From the NCBI GenBank assembly GCA_900763965.1, contig CAAFMG010000011.1:1-49708 (forward strand): a DNA stretch of 49,708 nt. The letters run 5' to 3'. Below are positions 25,659 through 34,152 of this stretch, one piece after another. Below the pieces are notes generated by a model. The model saw nothing but the letters and a program-made list of their open reading frames with translations, did no database searches and had not been told where the DNA came from. The DNA comes from an uncultured Oscillospiraceae bacterium. Its GTDB lineage: Bacteria; Bacillota; Clostridia; Oscillospirales; Oscillospiraceae. The translations under genes and the position numbers were made by a program. Each line of letters starts with the position of its first letter. The stretch's first letter is position 1.

Positions 25659-26750
25659 ATGAATACGGTTTTTCCGGAGATCCAAAAAAATTTCGGCTTT
25701 GGCTTTATGCGCCTGCCCATGACAGGGGAGCAGATCGACACTGCGCAGGTAACGCAGATGGTGGATGCCTTTCTGGCGGCGGGCTTTTCCTACTTTGACA
25801 CCGCACGGCCCTACCACGGGGGCAAAAGCGAGGAGGCCATTCGTCAGTGCCTCACCAGCCGCTACCCCAGAGACCGGTATGTGCTGGCGGATAAGCTGTC
25901 TGCCACCATGTACGAACGGGAGGAGGAGATTCTGCCGCTGTTTGAAAGCCAGCTGGCAGCCTGCGGCGTTGACTACTTTGACTTCTACCTGATCCACGCC
26001 AACTCCGCCCAGCGCCATGAGAAGTATACCCAGACCCGGGCCTATGATATTCTGCGGCAGCTGAAGGCGGAAGGAAAGATCCGGCACATCGGTATGTCCT
26101 TCCACGACAGCGCCCGGGTGCTGGACAAGATCCTGACGGAGCATCCCGAGATCGACATGGTGCAGCTGCAAATCAACTATGTGGACTGGGACGATCTGAA
26201 AATCCAGAGCCGCCGGTGCTACGAGGTCTGCAAGAAGCACGGCAAGCCTGTGTTCGTCATGGAGCCTGTGAAGGGGGGCACCCTGGTCAATCTGCCGGAG
26301 GATGCTCTGAAGGAAATGAAGGGGGTCAGTCCTGCCAGCTATGCCATTCGCTTTGCCGCCGGTCTTCCGGAGGTGGCCATGGTGCTGTCCGGCATGAGCA
26401 GCCTGGAGCAGATGCAGGATAATCTGTCCTTTATGACAGACTTCCAGCCCTTGAGCTATGCGGAGAAGCAGGTGGTGGAGCGGGTCACGGCCATTTACCA
26501 GGCAGGAAACCGGATCCCCTGTACCGGATGCCGCTACTGTGTGGAGCACTGCTATGGGCAGATCGACATTCCTGCGGTGTTTGCCCGGATGAACGATGTG
26601 CTGGAGGGCAAGCCCGGAGCCGAGGATGCCTATCGTGCCCTGGATCGGGGGGCTGACCGGTGTGTGGGCTGCGATATGTGCAGCCACGTCTGCCCCCAGG
26701 GGCTGAACATCCGGATGCTGATGAACCAGATCTCCCGAAAATTCTGGTAA
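25659..26750 (+). CDS. aldo-keto reductase with C-terminal ferredoxin-type clusters
   Basis: A 363-residue protein. The N-terminal AKR barrel has GFMRLP, FDTARPYHGGKSEEA (catalytic Asp/Tyr region), LADK, DYFDFYLIHA and IRHIGMSFHD. The C-terminal ~75 residues carry two cysteine clusters, IPCTGCRYCVEHC and DRCVGCDMCSHVCP, typical of 4Fe-4S ferredoxin domains. This AKR-ferredoxin architecture is common in anaerobes and suggests reduction with electrons from ferredoxin; the substrate is unknown. The start at 25659 has GGAGG 7 bases upstream; an ATG 14 codons earlier overlaps the promoter -10. Confidence 0.92.
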   Translation: MNTVFPEIQKNFGFGFMRLPMTGEQIDTAQVTQMVDAFLAAGFSYFDTARPYHGGKSEEAIRQCLTSRYPRDRYVLADKLSATMYEREEEILPLFESQLAACGVDYFDFYLIHANSAQRHEKYTQTRAYDILRQLKAEGKIRHIGMSFHDSARVLDKILTEHPEIDMVQLQINYVDWDDLKIQSRRCYEVCKKHGKPVFVMEPVKGGTLVNLPEDALKEMKGVSPASYAIRFAAGLPEVAMVLSGMSSLEQMQDNLSFMTDFQPLSYAEKQVVERVTAIYQAGNRIPCTGCRYCVEHCYGQIDIPAVFARMNDVLEGKPGAEDAYRALDRGADRCVGCDMCSHVCPQGLNIRMLMNQISRKFW

Positions 26751-26764
26751 ATCTTCGCAATTGC

Positions 26765-26793
26765 TTGCTTTTTACCGAATTTTATTGTATAAT
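26765..26793 (+). promoter_or_regulatory. promoter of DUF2207 gene
   Basis: TTGCTT (26765-26770), 17 bp, perfect TATAAT (26788-26793), about 37 bases before the start at 26831. Confidence 0.62.
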
Positions 26794-26830
26794 ATCTGCC
26801 ATATCTGTTTTTAGGAAGGAGGGATCCGGA

Positions 26831-28564
26831 ATGCGCCGGTTTCTCAGGACATTTGTTTTGGGTATTGTAATGCTGTTTGCCTTTGCGCTGCCTGCCGCGG
26901 CGGAAAGTGCTGCAACTCTGGTGGATACCTACGCCACCGTCACCAGCGGCGGTGACTGTATGATCAGCACCACCGTGCGGCTGCATCTGGATTCCGCCAT
27001 GAGCAACTTGACCTACCCTGTCCCGGCCAACGCCACGGACATCACCCTCAACGGCAGCTCTGCCCGCACCAGCAAGTCAGGAAATGCCATTGAGGTGGAT
27101 ATCAGCCGCCTGACCATGGCAGGCGATGTCACCTTCTCCCTGAACTACAATATCCCCAAGGCTGTCGGCCCCTACTTTGTCCAGGCCAGCGCCAAGGACA
27201 AGCCCCGGCCTCACAAGGAGCTGGTGCAGCTGGATCTTCCGCTGCTCAATAGCTTCTCCATGCCGGTGCAGGAGCTGAAATTCGTAGTCACCATGCCGGA
27301 GAACATTGTCTATCGTCCGGTGTTCACCAGTATTTATCAGCAGGCGGGCATTGAAGCCTCTCTGAAATACGAGATCGACAAGGCCATGCTCACCGGTCAG
27401 AGCACCACCTCCCTGAATGACCACGAGGCCATCACCATGACCATGGGCGTTCCCCGGACCCAGTTTCCCGGTGTAAAAATCAACCTCCGGGAAGGCAATC
27501 CTGAGGTGGTTCCCATGGCCGTCTGCGGCGGATTGGGCCTTCTGTACTGGCTGCTGTTCCTGCGGGCCCTGCCTCTGGTGCGCCGCCGCAGCGTAACTGC
27601 CCCGGAGGGCATCACCGCCGGGGAACTGGGCTGCCAGCTGACCCTGGCGGGAGGCGATCTGACCATGATGATCTTCCACTGGGCCCAGATGGGCTACATC
27701 CTGATCCAGCGGGACGGGGGACGGGTGATCGTCCACAAGCGGATGGATATGGGCAATGAGCGCAGCCCCTTTGAAATCAAGGTCTACAAGCTGCTCTTTG
27801 CCAACCGCCGGTCGGTGGATGCCACCGGCAGTGCCTACGCCCGGCTCAGCCGAAAGGTGTATGCCATGGTTCCCGGTCAGCGGGAGCTGCACCGCCACAG
27901 CTTTGCCCACGCCAAGGTGTTCCGGCTGTTTGGCTGCGGCATCCATGGCTTCTGCGGCGTGTGTATCGCCATGAACATGACAAACTCCGGCTTTTTGCAG
28001 GTGATACTGTCTGCCATTTTGGTGGTCTTCGGCGTTGTGTCTGCCTGGCAGATCCACGAAATGGCCTACCGCACCCATCTGCGGGGTAAAACCCGGGTGG
28101 GCATCGGCTTTGTGTGCATCGCCGTCTGGCTGCTGCTGGGTCTGCTGTGCGGTCAGTGGATGATCCCTCTGGCTTCCGTGGCCGCCCAGTTTATCATCGG
28201 CTATATGGCTGCCTACGGCGGCCGCCGCACCGAGGTGGGACGGCTGAACGCCGGACAGATCCTGGGCCTGCGGAGCTATTTAAAGCACATTTCCAAGGAC
28301 GATATCCATCGTATGATGAAGACCGATCCGGACTACTTCTTCAATATGGCACCCTTTGCCCTGGCCCTGGGGGTGATCCGTCCCTTTGCCAAGAGCTTCG
28401 GCTCTGCCAAAATGGATCAGTGTCCCTACCTGGTGACCCGGGTTCACGGCAAGCGCAGCGCCGGAGAGTGGGCAGAACTGATTGCCGACACCGCCGACCT
28501 GATGGATGCCCGGTTCCGCCGGATGGAAGTGGAGCGGTGGATCCGTCCCGGAAGCAACCCATAA
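26831..28564 (+). CDS. DUF2207-like membrane protein
   Basis: A 577-residue exported membrane protein. Signal peptide 1-24 (cleavage near AAA-ES), a beta-rich extracytoplasmic domain (about 25-225), a membrane helix (about 230-248), a cytoplasmic region with the GELGCQLTLAGGDLTMMIFH pattern of DUF2207 proteins, then three hydrophobic helices (about 370-470) and a soluble tail. Its function is unknown. The start at 26831 has GGAGGG 7 bases upstream; the frame before it runs into the aldo-keto reductase gene. A terminator-like hairpin separates it from thiN. Confidence 0.78.
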   Translation: MRRFLRTFVLGIVMLFAFALPAAAESAATLVDTYATVTSGGDCMISTTVRLHLDSAMSNLTYPVPANATDITLNGSSARTSKSGNAIEVDISRLTMAGDVTFSLNYNIPKAVGPYFVQASAKDKPRPHKELVQLDLPLLNSFSMPVQELKFVVTMPENIVYRPVFTSIYQQAGIEASLKYEIDKAMLTGQSTTSLNDHEAITMTMGVPRTQFPGVKINLREGNPEVVPMAVCGGLGLLYWLLFLRALPLVRRRSVTAPEGITAGELGCQLTLAGGDLTMMIFHWAQMGYILIQRDGGRVIVHKRMDMGNERSPFEIKVYKLLFANRRSVDATGSAYARLSRKVYAMVPGQRELHRHSFAHAKVFRLFGCGIHGFCGVCIAMNMTNSGFLQVILSAILVVFGVVSAWQIHEMAYRTHLRGKTRVGIGFVCIAVWLLLGLLCGQWMIPLASVAAQFIIGYMAAYGGRRTEVGRLNAGQILGLRSYLKHISKDDIHRMMKTDPDYFFNMAPFALALGVIRPFAKSFGSAKMDQCPYLVTRVHGKRSAGEWAELIADTADLMDARFRRMEVERWIRPGSNP

Positions 28565-28590
28565 CGGCCCCTGGGGGCGATTTGACCGTC

Positions 28591-28623
28591 AACGTCACGG
28601 GGCGAAAGTCCCGTGGCGTTTTT
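28591..28623 (+). terminator. terminator after DUF2207 gene
   Basis: CACGGG and CCCGTG form the core of an AACG...CGTT stem around a GCGAAAGT loop, followed by TTT just 20 bases before the thiN start. Confidence 0.55.
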
Positions 28624-28644
28624 GCAGCAAATGGAGGGAATTTT

Positions 28645-29295
28645 GTGGGAAAATGTATTATTTTCTGTGCGGCAGGCTTTTCGCGGCTGCTGGAGCCCAT
28701 TGGGGAAGGGGATCATGTGATTGCCGCTGACGGCGGCCTGCGGCACACCCAGGCGCTGGGAATCACCCCGGACACGATCCTGGGGGATTTTGACTCCCTG
28801 GGCTATACCCCCACCGGGGCCCAGGTGTTCCCGGTGGAAAAGGACGATACCGATGCCATGCTGGCAGTGCGCCGGGGTCTGGCCCTGGGCTACCGGGAAT
28901 TTGTGCTCTACGGCAGTCTGGACGGCCCCCGGCTGGATCACACCATTGCCAATTTCCAGACCCTGCAATTTCTCTGTGACCACGGTGCCGCCGGGCTTCT
29001 GGTGGGACTGCACACCCTGGCTGCGGTGGTAAAAAACGGAAGCTACACCTTTGGCCCGGAAAACCGGGGGACAGTCTCGGTGTTCTGCCTGGGTGCCGAT
29101 GCCCAGGGGGTGAATATCCGGGGACTGTACTATCCCTTGGCCGATGGCACCCTCACCGCCGGGTTCCCTCTGGGGGTGAGCAACCACTTCACCGGACAGG
29201 AAGCGGAGGTTTCCGTCCGGGAGGGCAGTCTGCTGCTCCTGTGGGATCGGCCCGGACAGGAACAGACAGAGGATGTTTCGGGAAACACCGAATAA
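28645..29295 (+). CDS. thiN: thiamine pyrophosphokinase
   Basis: A 216-residue ThiN that transfers pyrophosphate from ATP to thiamine. It has AADGGLRHT, ILGDFDSLG, EKDDTDAMLAVRRG, GSLDGPRLDHTIAN, and the C-terminal thiamine-binding domain with PLGVSNHFTGQEAEV. The start is a GTG at 28645 with GGAGGG 6 bases upstream; the much longer open frame upstream is a shadow of the DUF2207 gene. No TPP riboswitch was seen. The stop codon is supplied by the end of a type B repeat (29280), so the last five residues derive from that insertion. Confidence 0.92.
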   Translation: MGKCIIFCAAGFSRLLEPIGEGDHVIAADGGLRHTQALGITPDTILGDFDSLGYTPTGAQVFPVEKDDTDAMLAVRRGLALGYREFVLYGSLDGPRLDHTIANFQTLQFLCDHGAAGLLVGLHTLAAVVKNGSYTFGPENRGTVSVFCLGADAQGVNIRGLYYPLADGTLTAGFPLGVSNHFTGQEAEVSVREGSLLLLWDRPGQEQTEDVSGNTE

Positions 29296-29346
29296 ATCGC
29301 CTGGGGCTGGCTGCCGGATCCTTTGCCGATTTCTTTGGAGCTTCCC
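29280..29346 (+). repeat. palindromic element, type B, short degenerate copy
   Basis: 67 bp from GGGAAACACCGAATAAATCG to TTTGGAGCTTCCC. It resembles the dapA-side copy with a deleted centre. It overlaps the thiN 3' end and points its TTGCCG (29323-29328) at the MocR gene. Confidence 0.6.
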
Positions 29347-29366
29347 CAATATTATGAGGAATGACT

Positions 29367-30734
29367 ATGCTTACCTATGACCTGAAAAAAGCCCCCGGTG
29401 TGCCGCTATACGAAGCACTGTACCGCTGCATCCGGGGGGATATTCTCTCCGGACGGCTGGCGGCAGGGGAGAAGCTGCCCTCCAAGCGGGCATTGGCGGC
29501 TCATCTGGAGGTCAGCAAAATCACCGTGGAGGCGGCCTACAACCAGCTGCTGGCAGAGGGGTATCTCCGCTCCCGGGAGAAGGCCGGGTATTATGTGGAG
29601 GCTTTGGAGCGGCCGGAGCCCTCCCAGGCCCCTCAGACAGTTGCCCCCAGCCTCCAGCCCCAGGCAGAGCCCCGGCTGGATCTGACCCGGAACGGCGCTG
29701 AGCGGTTCCCCTTTTCGGTGTGGAGCCGCCTGCAGCGGGAGGTTATGCTGGACTATGGGGAGCAGCTGTTACAGCCCATGGATCACCAGGGCATCCCGGA
29801 GCTGCGCCGGGCCATTGCCCAGCACCTTGCCTCCTTCCGGGGGATGGAGATCGACCCGGAGAACATTCTCATTGGTGCGGGTACGGACTTCCTGTATAAC
29901 CTGCTGATCCAGCTTTTGGGCCGGGATCGGATCTATGCCGTGGAGGATCCGGGCTATGGGAAGATCCGCAAAATCTACAACGCCGGCGGCGTGCGCTGCC
30001 GCAGTGTGCCCATGGACAGCCAGGGAGTCCGGCCGGACAGCCTGGGGGATGCCACGGTGCTGCACATTTCTCCTTCCCATCACTTCCCCATTGGACTTGT
30101 GACCCCGGTGGGACGGCGGCTGGAGCTGCTGAGCTGGGCAAGGCAGTCCGGGGGCTGGATCATTGAGGACGATTACGATTCCGAGTTTCGCTTTGATGCC
30201 CACCCCATGCCCGCCATGCAGAGCCTGGATCAGGAACGGGTAATCTATATGAATTCCTTTTCCAAGACCCTGGCCCCCTCCATCCGCATCAGCTATCTGG
30301 TGCTCCCCGGAAAGCTGATGGCCCAGTTCCGGCAGCGGCTGGGTTTCTACGGCTGCACCGTTGCCAGCTTCGAGCAGTACACCCTGGCCCGGTTTTTGAG
30401 CCGGGGATATTTTGAAAAGCATATCAACCGGATGCGGAAATTTTACAAAACCCGGCGAAACCGGGTGATCTCCCTGCTGCAAACCTGCCCCCTTTCCCCA
30501 AAAATCACCATTTTGGAGCAGGATGCAGGACTGCACTTTCTGGTAAAGGTGGACACCCAGTACACCGATGCCCAGCTGACTGCCCGTTTGGCTGCCGCCG
30601 GGATCCGGATCCAGGCGCTGAGCAGCTACTACCACGACGGCGGCCATGAGGATGCGCATCTGTTTGTGGTGAACTACTCCGCACTGGACGAAGATGCCCT
30701 GGAGCAGGTGCTGGGGGATCTGGGGGAACTGTAG
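29367..30734 (+). CDS. MocR/PdxR-family regulator (GntR-aminotransferase fusion)
   Basis: A 455-residue fusion. Residues 1-75 form a GntR winged helix (PLYEALYRCIRGDILSGRL, EKLPSKRALAAHLEVSKITV). A type-I aminotransferase domain follows from about 120 with the PLP lysine in NSFSKTLAPSIR. MocR regulators sense PLP or amines and usually control PLP synthesis, GABA or amino-acid genes. No such target is adjacent, so its regulon is unknown. The ATG at 29367 (GAGG 8 bases upstream) is preferred to the ATG two codons before. Confidence 0.9.
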   Translation: MLTYDLKKAPGVPLYEALYRCIRGDILSGRLAAGEKLPSKRALAAHLEVSKITVEAAYNQLLAEGYLRSREKAGYYVEALERPEPSQAPQTVAPSLQPQAEPRLDLTRNGAERFPFSVWSRLQREVMLDYGEQLLQPMDHQGIPELRRAIAQHLASFRGMEIDPENILIGAGTDFLYNLLIQLLGRDRIYAVEDPGYGKIRKIYNAGGVRCRSVPMDSQGVRPDSLGDATVLHISPSHHFPIGLVTPVGRRLELLSWARQSGGWIIEDDYDSEFRFDAHPMPAMQSLDQERVIYMNSFSKTLAPSIRISYLVLPGKLMAQFRQRLGFYGCTVASFEQYTLARFLSRGYFEKHINRMRKFYKTRRNRVISLLQTCPLSPKITILEQDAGLHFLVKVDTQYTDAQLTARLAAAGIRIQALSSYYHDGGHEDAHLFVVNYSALDEDALEQVLGDLGEL

Positions 30735-30752
30735 GGAAACTCCGAATAAATA
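30734..30752 (+). repeat. solitary type B element end
   Basis: GGGAAACTCCGAATAAAT matches the left end of the type B elements at the MocR stop codon, but the rest of the element is not recognisable. Confidence 0.4.
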
Positions 30753-31090
30753 ACCCAAAATCTTGCTATTTTAGCATTTTTGCAGGATACCGGGTATGAA
30801 AAAGTATAATTGGCATAAGTCTCAATCGTTTTTAATCGCTATTCCCTGAAGGGGGCAAACTGCCCCCCATCTCAGGCCGCAGCAGGTTTTCAACCTGCAA
30901 TTGCAGGCGAACATTGCATACGGCCGATAGCTGTCATAGATGGCATTCTCTGTTGCCGGGCAGACAGGTTGAACCAGACCTGAAGCAGATAGACCCGAAA
31001 TCAGAGATTTCTTAAAATTATTTCTCCGCCCTGGAACGAAAATCCTACTATATAGGTGTAAGGCCTTTACATCAAAATAAGGAGTAACTC
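30753..31090. other. intergenic region before the sigma factor gene
   Basis: No gene found. It holds two short hairpins, GGGGGCA/TGCCCCC (near 30855) and GCAGGTT/AACCTGC (near 30885), and an AT-rich stretch before the sigma gene. CCTACTATATAG near 31047, about 45 bases before the start, may be a -10 region for an ECF-type promoter, but I could not place a convincing -35. Confidence 0.4.
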
Positions 31091-31651
31091 ATGGAAGATT
31101 CACAGATCATAGAGCTTTTCTTTCAGCGTTCGGAGGATGCCCTTTCACAGACAGACCGGAAATACGGTCACTTTCTGCGCAGTGTTGCCGACAGGATACT
31201 ATCTGCCCCGGAGGATTCCGAGGAGGTTGTGAACGACACCTATCTGGCTGCCTGGAACAAAATCCCGCCGGAGATCCCGAAAACACTGCGATACTACTTA
31301 TCCCGGATCACCCGCAATCTGGCATTGAGTCGGTTGGATTATGGGAATGCCAAAAAGCGTTCCGCTTTTGCGGAGGTGGCCATTTCGGAGTTGGAGGAAT
31401 GTATTCCGGATTCGGCTGCGCAGCCGGAAGTGCGTGCCGAGCAGAAGGAACTGAGTCAAACCCTCAACCGATTTTTGTCCGGCTTGCGCAGAGACGACTG
31501 CGCAATCTTTGTGGGCCGGTACTACTACAACCGGACGGCATCGGAACTGGGGGCAAAACAGGGTATGCAGGAGTACCAGGTAAAGTATCGGCTGAAAAAG
31601 CTTCGTGGGGAATTAAAGCGGTTTCTGGAGAAGGAGGGCTATGCACAATGA
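31091..31651 (+). CDS. ECF-type RNA polymerase sigma factor
   Basis: A 186-residue sigma-70 family protein with region 2 at about 8-90 (EEVVNDTYLAAWNKIPPE is the core-binding/-10 segment) and region 4 at about 120-178 (FVGRYYYNRTASELGAKQGM is the helix-turn-helix). Size and lack of regions 1 and 3 mark it as an ECF-type factor. It overlaps the next gene by 4 bases (ATGA); that gene encodes a likely membrane anti-sigma factor. GGAG precedes the ATG. GC content is lower than in surrounding genes. Confidence 0.9.
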   Translation: MEDSQIIELFFQRSEDALSQTDRKYGHFLRSVADRILSAPEDSEEVVNDTYLAAWNKIPPEIPKTLRYYLSRITRNLALSRLDYGNAKKRSAFAEVAISELEECIPDSAAQPEVRAEQKELSQTLNRFLSGLRRDDCAIFVGRYYYNRTASELGAKQGMQEYQVKYRLKKLRGELKRFLEKEGYAQ

Positions 31652-32733
31652 ACGGAAGAGACCTCTACGGCGCAATGAGTGGTATTGATGACCGATATCT
31701 TGCCATGGCGGAAGCTCCTAACAAGGAGAATATCTTTATGAAAAAGAAAATCAAAATGCGTAGATTTCTGATTGCAGCAGCGCTCATCAGCCTGCTGGGC
31801 GTTACGGCCTATGCAGCAACGGCGAAAATCCAGCTGAACACCAAGCGGTATCTGCAAGGGACCGGGGAAAACGTAGAAGCAAATGCCTCTGCACCCTATG
31901 AGGCGGAAATCAACTTCCAATCGACCGCCGATACCTATGAGGGCCTGCAAACGTATTGCCCTACTTGGCTTCCGGAGGGCTATCATCTGCGTTTTGTCAG
32001 TGATAAGGCCTATGGACACCAGACGCTGCACTTTGCGACGGCATCGGATGAAAGCGCCCTCGTGCTGGAAACGACCCGGGGAGACAACGCCACCGACCTG
32101 GTGCTTACAGACATCACAAAGGAAGAAAGCATCACCGTGGGGAGCCTTCCCGGAACACTGTATACCTGTACCAGCGGTGAGCGGGTGCTGCTCTGGACGG
32201 ATGGAGTCCGGGGCGTTGGATTCATGCTGCTGACAGGAGACACGGAACTGGATTTGATGCGGGTTGCCGAGAGTATCCAGCTGAACCCGGATCTGAAACC
32301 CACGAATGCAGACCGTTACCGGCTGGCACTGGAGGAGTTGGGGGACTATCAAATCACCGGACTTCCGGATAGCTGCCCGGAGACGGAATTTATTGCCAGT
32401 CCCAAGGAGGATGGCGGCGGTTGGTTTGCCTATGTGTATCGCTGGTACATTGATGCCAAGAAAAATACCACAGTGGAACTGAATTATGAAACCTTCCTCC
32501 TGAATGGGGATTCTGCCCATGATTCAGAGCCGGTTCCAGAGACCCCGGATACAATTCTCAAAATGAACGGCGGCGGAGAAGCCGCAACGGTTCAGGGAAT
32601 GCCTGCCGCTGTAACCCAGGGACATATCGTCTGGGTGGATTGGGAGAAGAAGGTGGTGTTCCAGATTACCGCAGATAGCATGAACGCTGACCAGCTGCAG
32701 CAACTGGCGGACAGCGTTCAAAAGGTCCAATAA
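31648..32733 (+). CDS. membrane anti-sigma factor-like protein (DUF4367-like)
   Basis: A 361-residue protein. The short N-terminal cytoplasmic segment (GRDLYGAMSGIDDRYLAMAE) resembles sigma-binding N-termini of anti-sigma partners in Firmicutes. A membrane helix follows at about 37-55, then an extracytoplasmic region of about 300 residues with a DUF4367-like module (PTWLPEGYHLRFVSDKA, ESITVGSLPG, GVGFMLLTGDTELDLMRVAESI). Its start overlaps the sigma stop, which is typical of sigma/anti-sigma pairs. It probably holds the sigma factor at the membrane until an envelope signal arrives. A strong terminator follows. Confidence 0.8.
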   Translation: MNGRDLYGAMSGIDDRYLAMAEAPNKENIFMKKKIKMRRFLIAAALISLLGVTAYAATAKIQLNTKRYLQGTGENVEANASAPYEAEINFQSTADTYEGLQTYCPTWLPEGYHLRFVSDKAYGHQTLHFATASDESALVLETTRGDNATDLVLTDITKEESITVGSLPGTLYTCTSGERVLLWTDGVRGVGFMLLTGDTELDLMRVAESIQLNPDLKPTNADRYRLALEELGDYQITGLPDSCPETEFIASPKEDGGGWFAYVYRWYIDAKKNTTVELNYETFLLNGDSAHDSEPVPETPDTILKMNGGGEAATVQGMPAAVTQGHIVWVDWEKKVVFQITADSMNADQLQQLADSVQKVQ

Positions 32734-32739
32734 TGTACA

Positions 32740-32786
32740 AAAGACGTTCGATCCAAGGTCTCGGATCGAACGTCTTTGTGTTCTTA
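32740..32786 (+). terminator. terminator of sigma/anti-sigma operon
   Basis: AAAGACGTTCGATCC and GGATCGAACGTCTTT form a perfect 15-bp stem with an 8-base loop, then a T-rich tail. Confidence 0.9.
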
Positions 32787-32807
32787 GGGAAGCTCTGATG
32801 AAATCGG
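32787..32807 (+). repeat. solitary type B element end
   Basis: GGGAAGCTCTGATGAAATCGG matches a type B terminus directly after the terminator; the remainder is unrelated to the full copies. Confidence 0.45.
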
Positions 32808-32959
32808 CGGCGGGTCGGCGTCTGGCGAGACGATCTTCGGAATCTCATCTTCACACCCAAGGGGATATCCTGTGATATTTTCCTTGCCTTTTTGGGGGCT
32901 GGGGGATATAATGAATCTATAAAAACCAGATGCCGAGCCGGGCAGGGGAGGGACACAAC

Positions 32960-34054
32960 ATGAAGCAAGCTGCATATCGGGGCTGCCTTCTGGGGCTGGC
33001 GGTGGGCGATGCCATGGGCTACACCGTGGACAGCCGAAGCTGGCCGGAGATTCAGGAGGACTACGGCCCCAACGGACTGCTGGGCTATGACCTGGTAAAC
33101 GGCTACGCCGATGTGACCTCCTACACCCAGCTGGCGGCCTTCACCTGCAACGGCCTGCTGCTGGGTCTGACCCGTGGGCAGGTACAGGGGCGGATGGCTC
33201 CCTTCTACAAGTACATCGCCCTGTCCCATCGGGAGTGGTCCTATTCCCAGCGCTCCTGGAACCGTCCGGAGCATACCTACTGCTGGCTGCTGCGGCAAAG
33301 CGAATTCTGCCGCCGCCACTGTATGGACAACCGGATGCTGGACACCCTGGATCGGGAGGACTTCGGCAGTCCGGAGGAGCCGAAAAACGGCTTCAGCCAC
33401 CCCGGCGGGCTGACCAGTGCCGTGGCTGTGGGAATGTTCTTCCACCGCCACCGGATCCGGCTGACGGAGGTGGATCGGATGGGTGCCGAGGCGGTGGCTC
33501 TGACCCACGGCAGCCCCAATGCCTTCCTCACCGGGGCAGCCCTGGCCCATATCATCACCTGCATTCTGCGCAAGCCGGAGGCCCCGCTGAAATCCGTATT
33601 CATCCACGCCACCACAGCCATCCGGGAGGAATTCGGCCACCAGTACAGCCAGGCCTATGAGGTTGCCAACCTGATGCGCAACGCCATTACCTACGCCGGA
33701 AGCCGGAACCTCAAGCCCATTGACGTGATGGAGCGGCTGAAATGCACCACCTGCGCCGAGGTGCTGGCAGGTGCGGCCTACGCCTGCCTGACCTGCGAGG
33801 GGGATTTTGACCGGGCCATGATCGTGGCAGTAAATCACTCCGGCAGAAGCGCCGCCGTCGGTGCGGTGGCCGGGGCCATTCTGGGTGCCAAGCTGGGAGA
33901 AAGTGCCCTGCCGGACTTCTACATGGAGTGTCTGGAGCCGGTGGAGCTTCTGCGAGAGCTGGCAGACGATGTTTTCCACGGCTGCACCATGGAAAAGGGC
34001 AATAAGCTCTACGACCTGGACTGGGATCGGAAGTACCTCCACGGCGGACTGTAA
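32960..34054 (+). CDS. ADP-ribosylglycohydrolase-fold protein, metal sites degenerate
   Basis: A 364-residue protein of the DraG/ADP-ribosylglycohydrolase fold. It has GCLLGLAVGDAMGY at the N-terminus, and GGLTSAVAVGMFF, LTHGSPNAFLTGAALA and an AAVGAVAGAILGAKLG helix later. The two metal-binding motifs are changed: the usual TDDT is VTSYTQ, and the C-terminal DxDTxA is HSGRSAAV. It therefore probably lacks normal hydrolase activity and may bind ADP-ribose or a modified protein, or have another reaction. The start has GGGAGGG 7 bases upstream. Monocistronic, with two terminators downstream. Confidence 0.8.
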   Translation: MKQAAYRGCLLGLAVGDAMGYTVDSRSWPEIQEDYGPNGLLGYDLVNGYADVTSYTQLAAFTCNGLLLGLTRGQVQGRMAPFYKYIALSHREWSYSQRSWNRPEHTYCWLLRQSEFCRRHCMDNRMLDTLDREDFGSPEEPKNGFSHPGGLTSAVAVGMFFHRHRIRLTEVDRMGAEAVALTHGSPNAFLTGAALAHIITCILRKPEAPLKSVFIHATTAIREEFGHQYSQAYEVANLMRNAITYAGSRNLKPIDVMERLKCTTCAEVLAGAAYACLTCEGDFDRAMIVAVNHSGRSAAVGAVAGAILGAKLGESALPDFYMECLEPVELLRELADDVFHGCTMEKGNKLYDLDWDRKYLHGGL

Positions 34055-34064
34055 ATTGTCGTTT

Positions 34065-34094
34065 GATCCCCCAGAGCGCTCTGGGGGATTTTTT
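34065..34094 (+). terminator. terminator after ADP-ribosylglycohydrolase-fold gene
   Basis: GATCCCCCAGAGC and GCTCTGGGGGATTTTTT; nearly identical to the rpsR terminator at 18184-18215. Confidence 0.9.
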
Positions 34095-34136
34095 ATGGCG
34101 TGGAACCCTTTTGGGGGCTCCACGCCATACTTTTTT
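34095..34136 (+). terminator. second tandem terminator
   Basis: ATGGCGTGGA pairs with TCCACGCCAT around a 14-base loop and is followed by TTTTTT, one base after the first terminator and just before the convergent FAD dehydrogenase end. Confidence 0.7.
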
Positions 34137-34152
34137 GGCTATCTTATGTTCC

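Noticed and set aside
28114..28644. Long N-terminal extension of thiN
   Set aside because: Shadow of the DUF2207 gene; the GTG at 28645 has a good RBS and gives the normal ThiN length.
28565..28644. TPP riboswitch before thiN
   Set aside because: Only a terminator hairpin is present; no CTGAGA or ACCTGA-type core.
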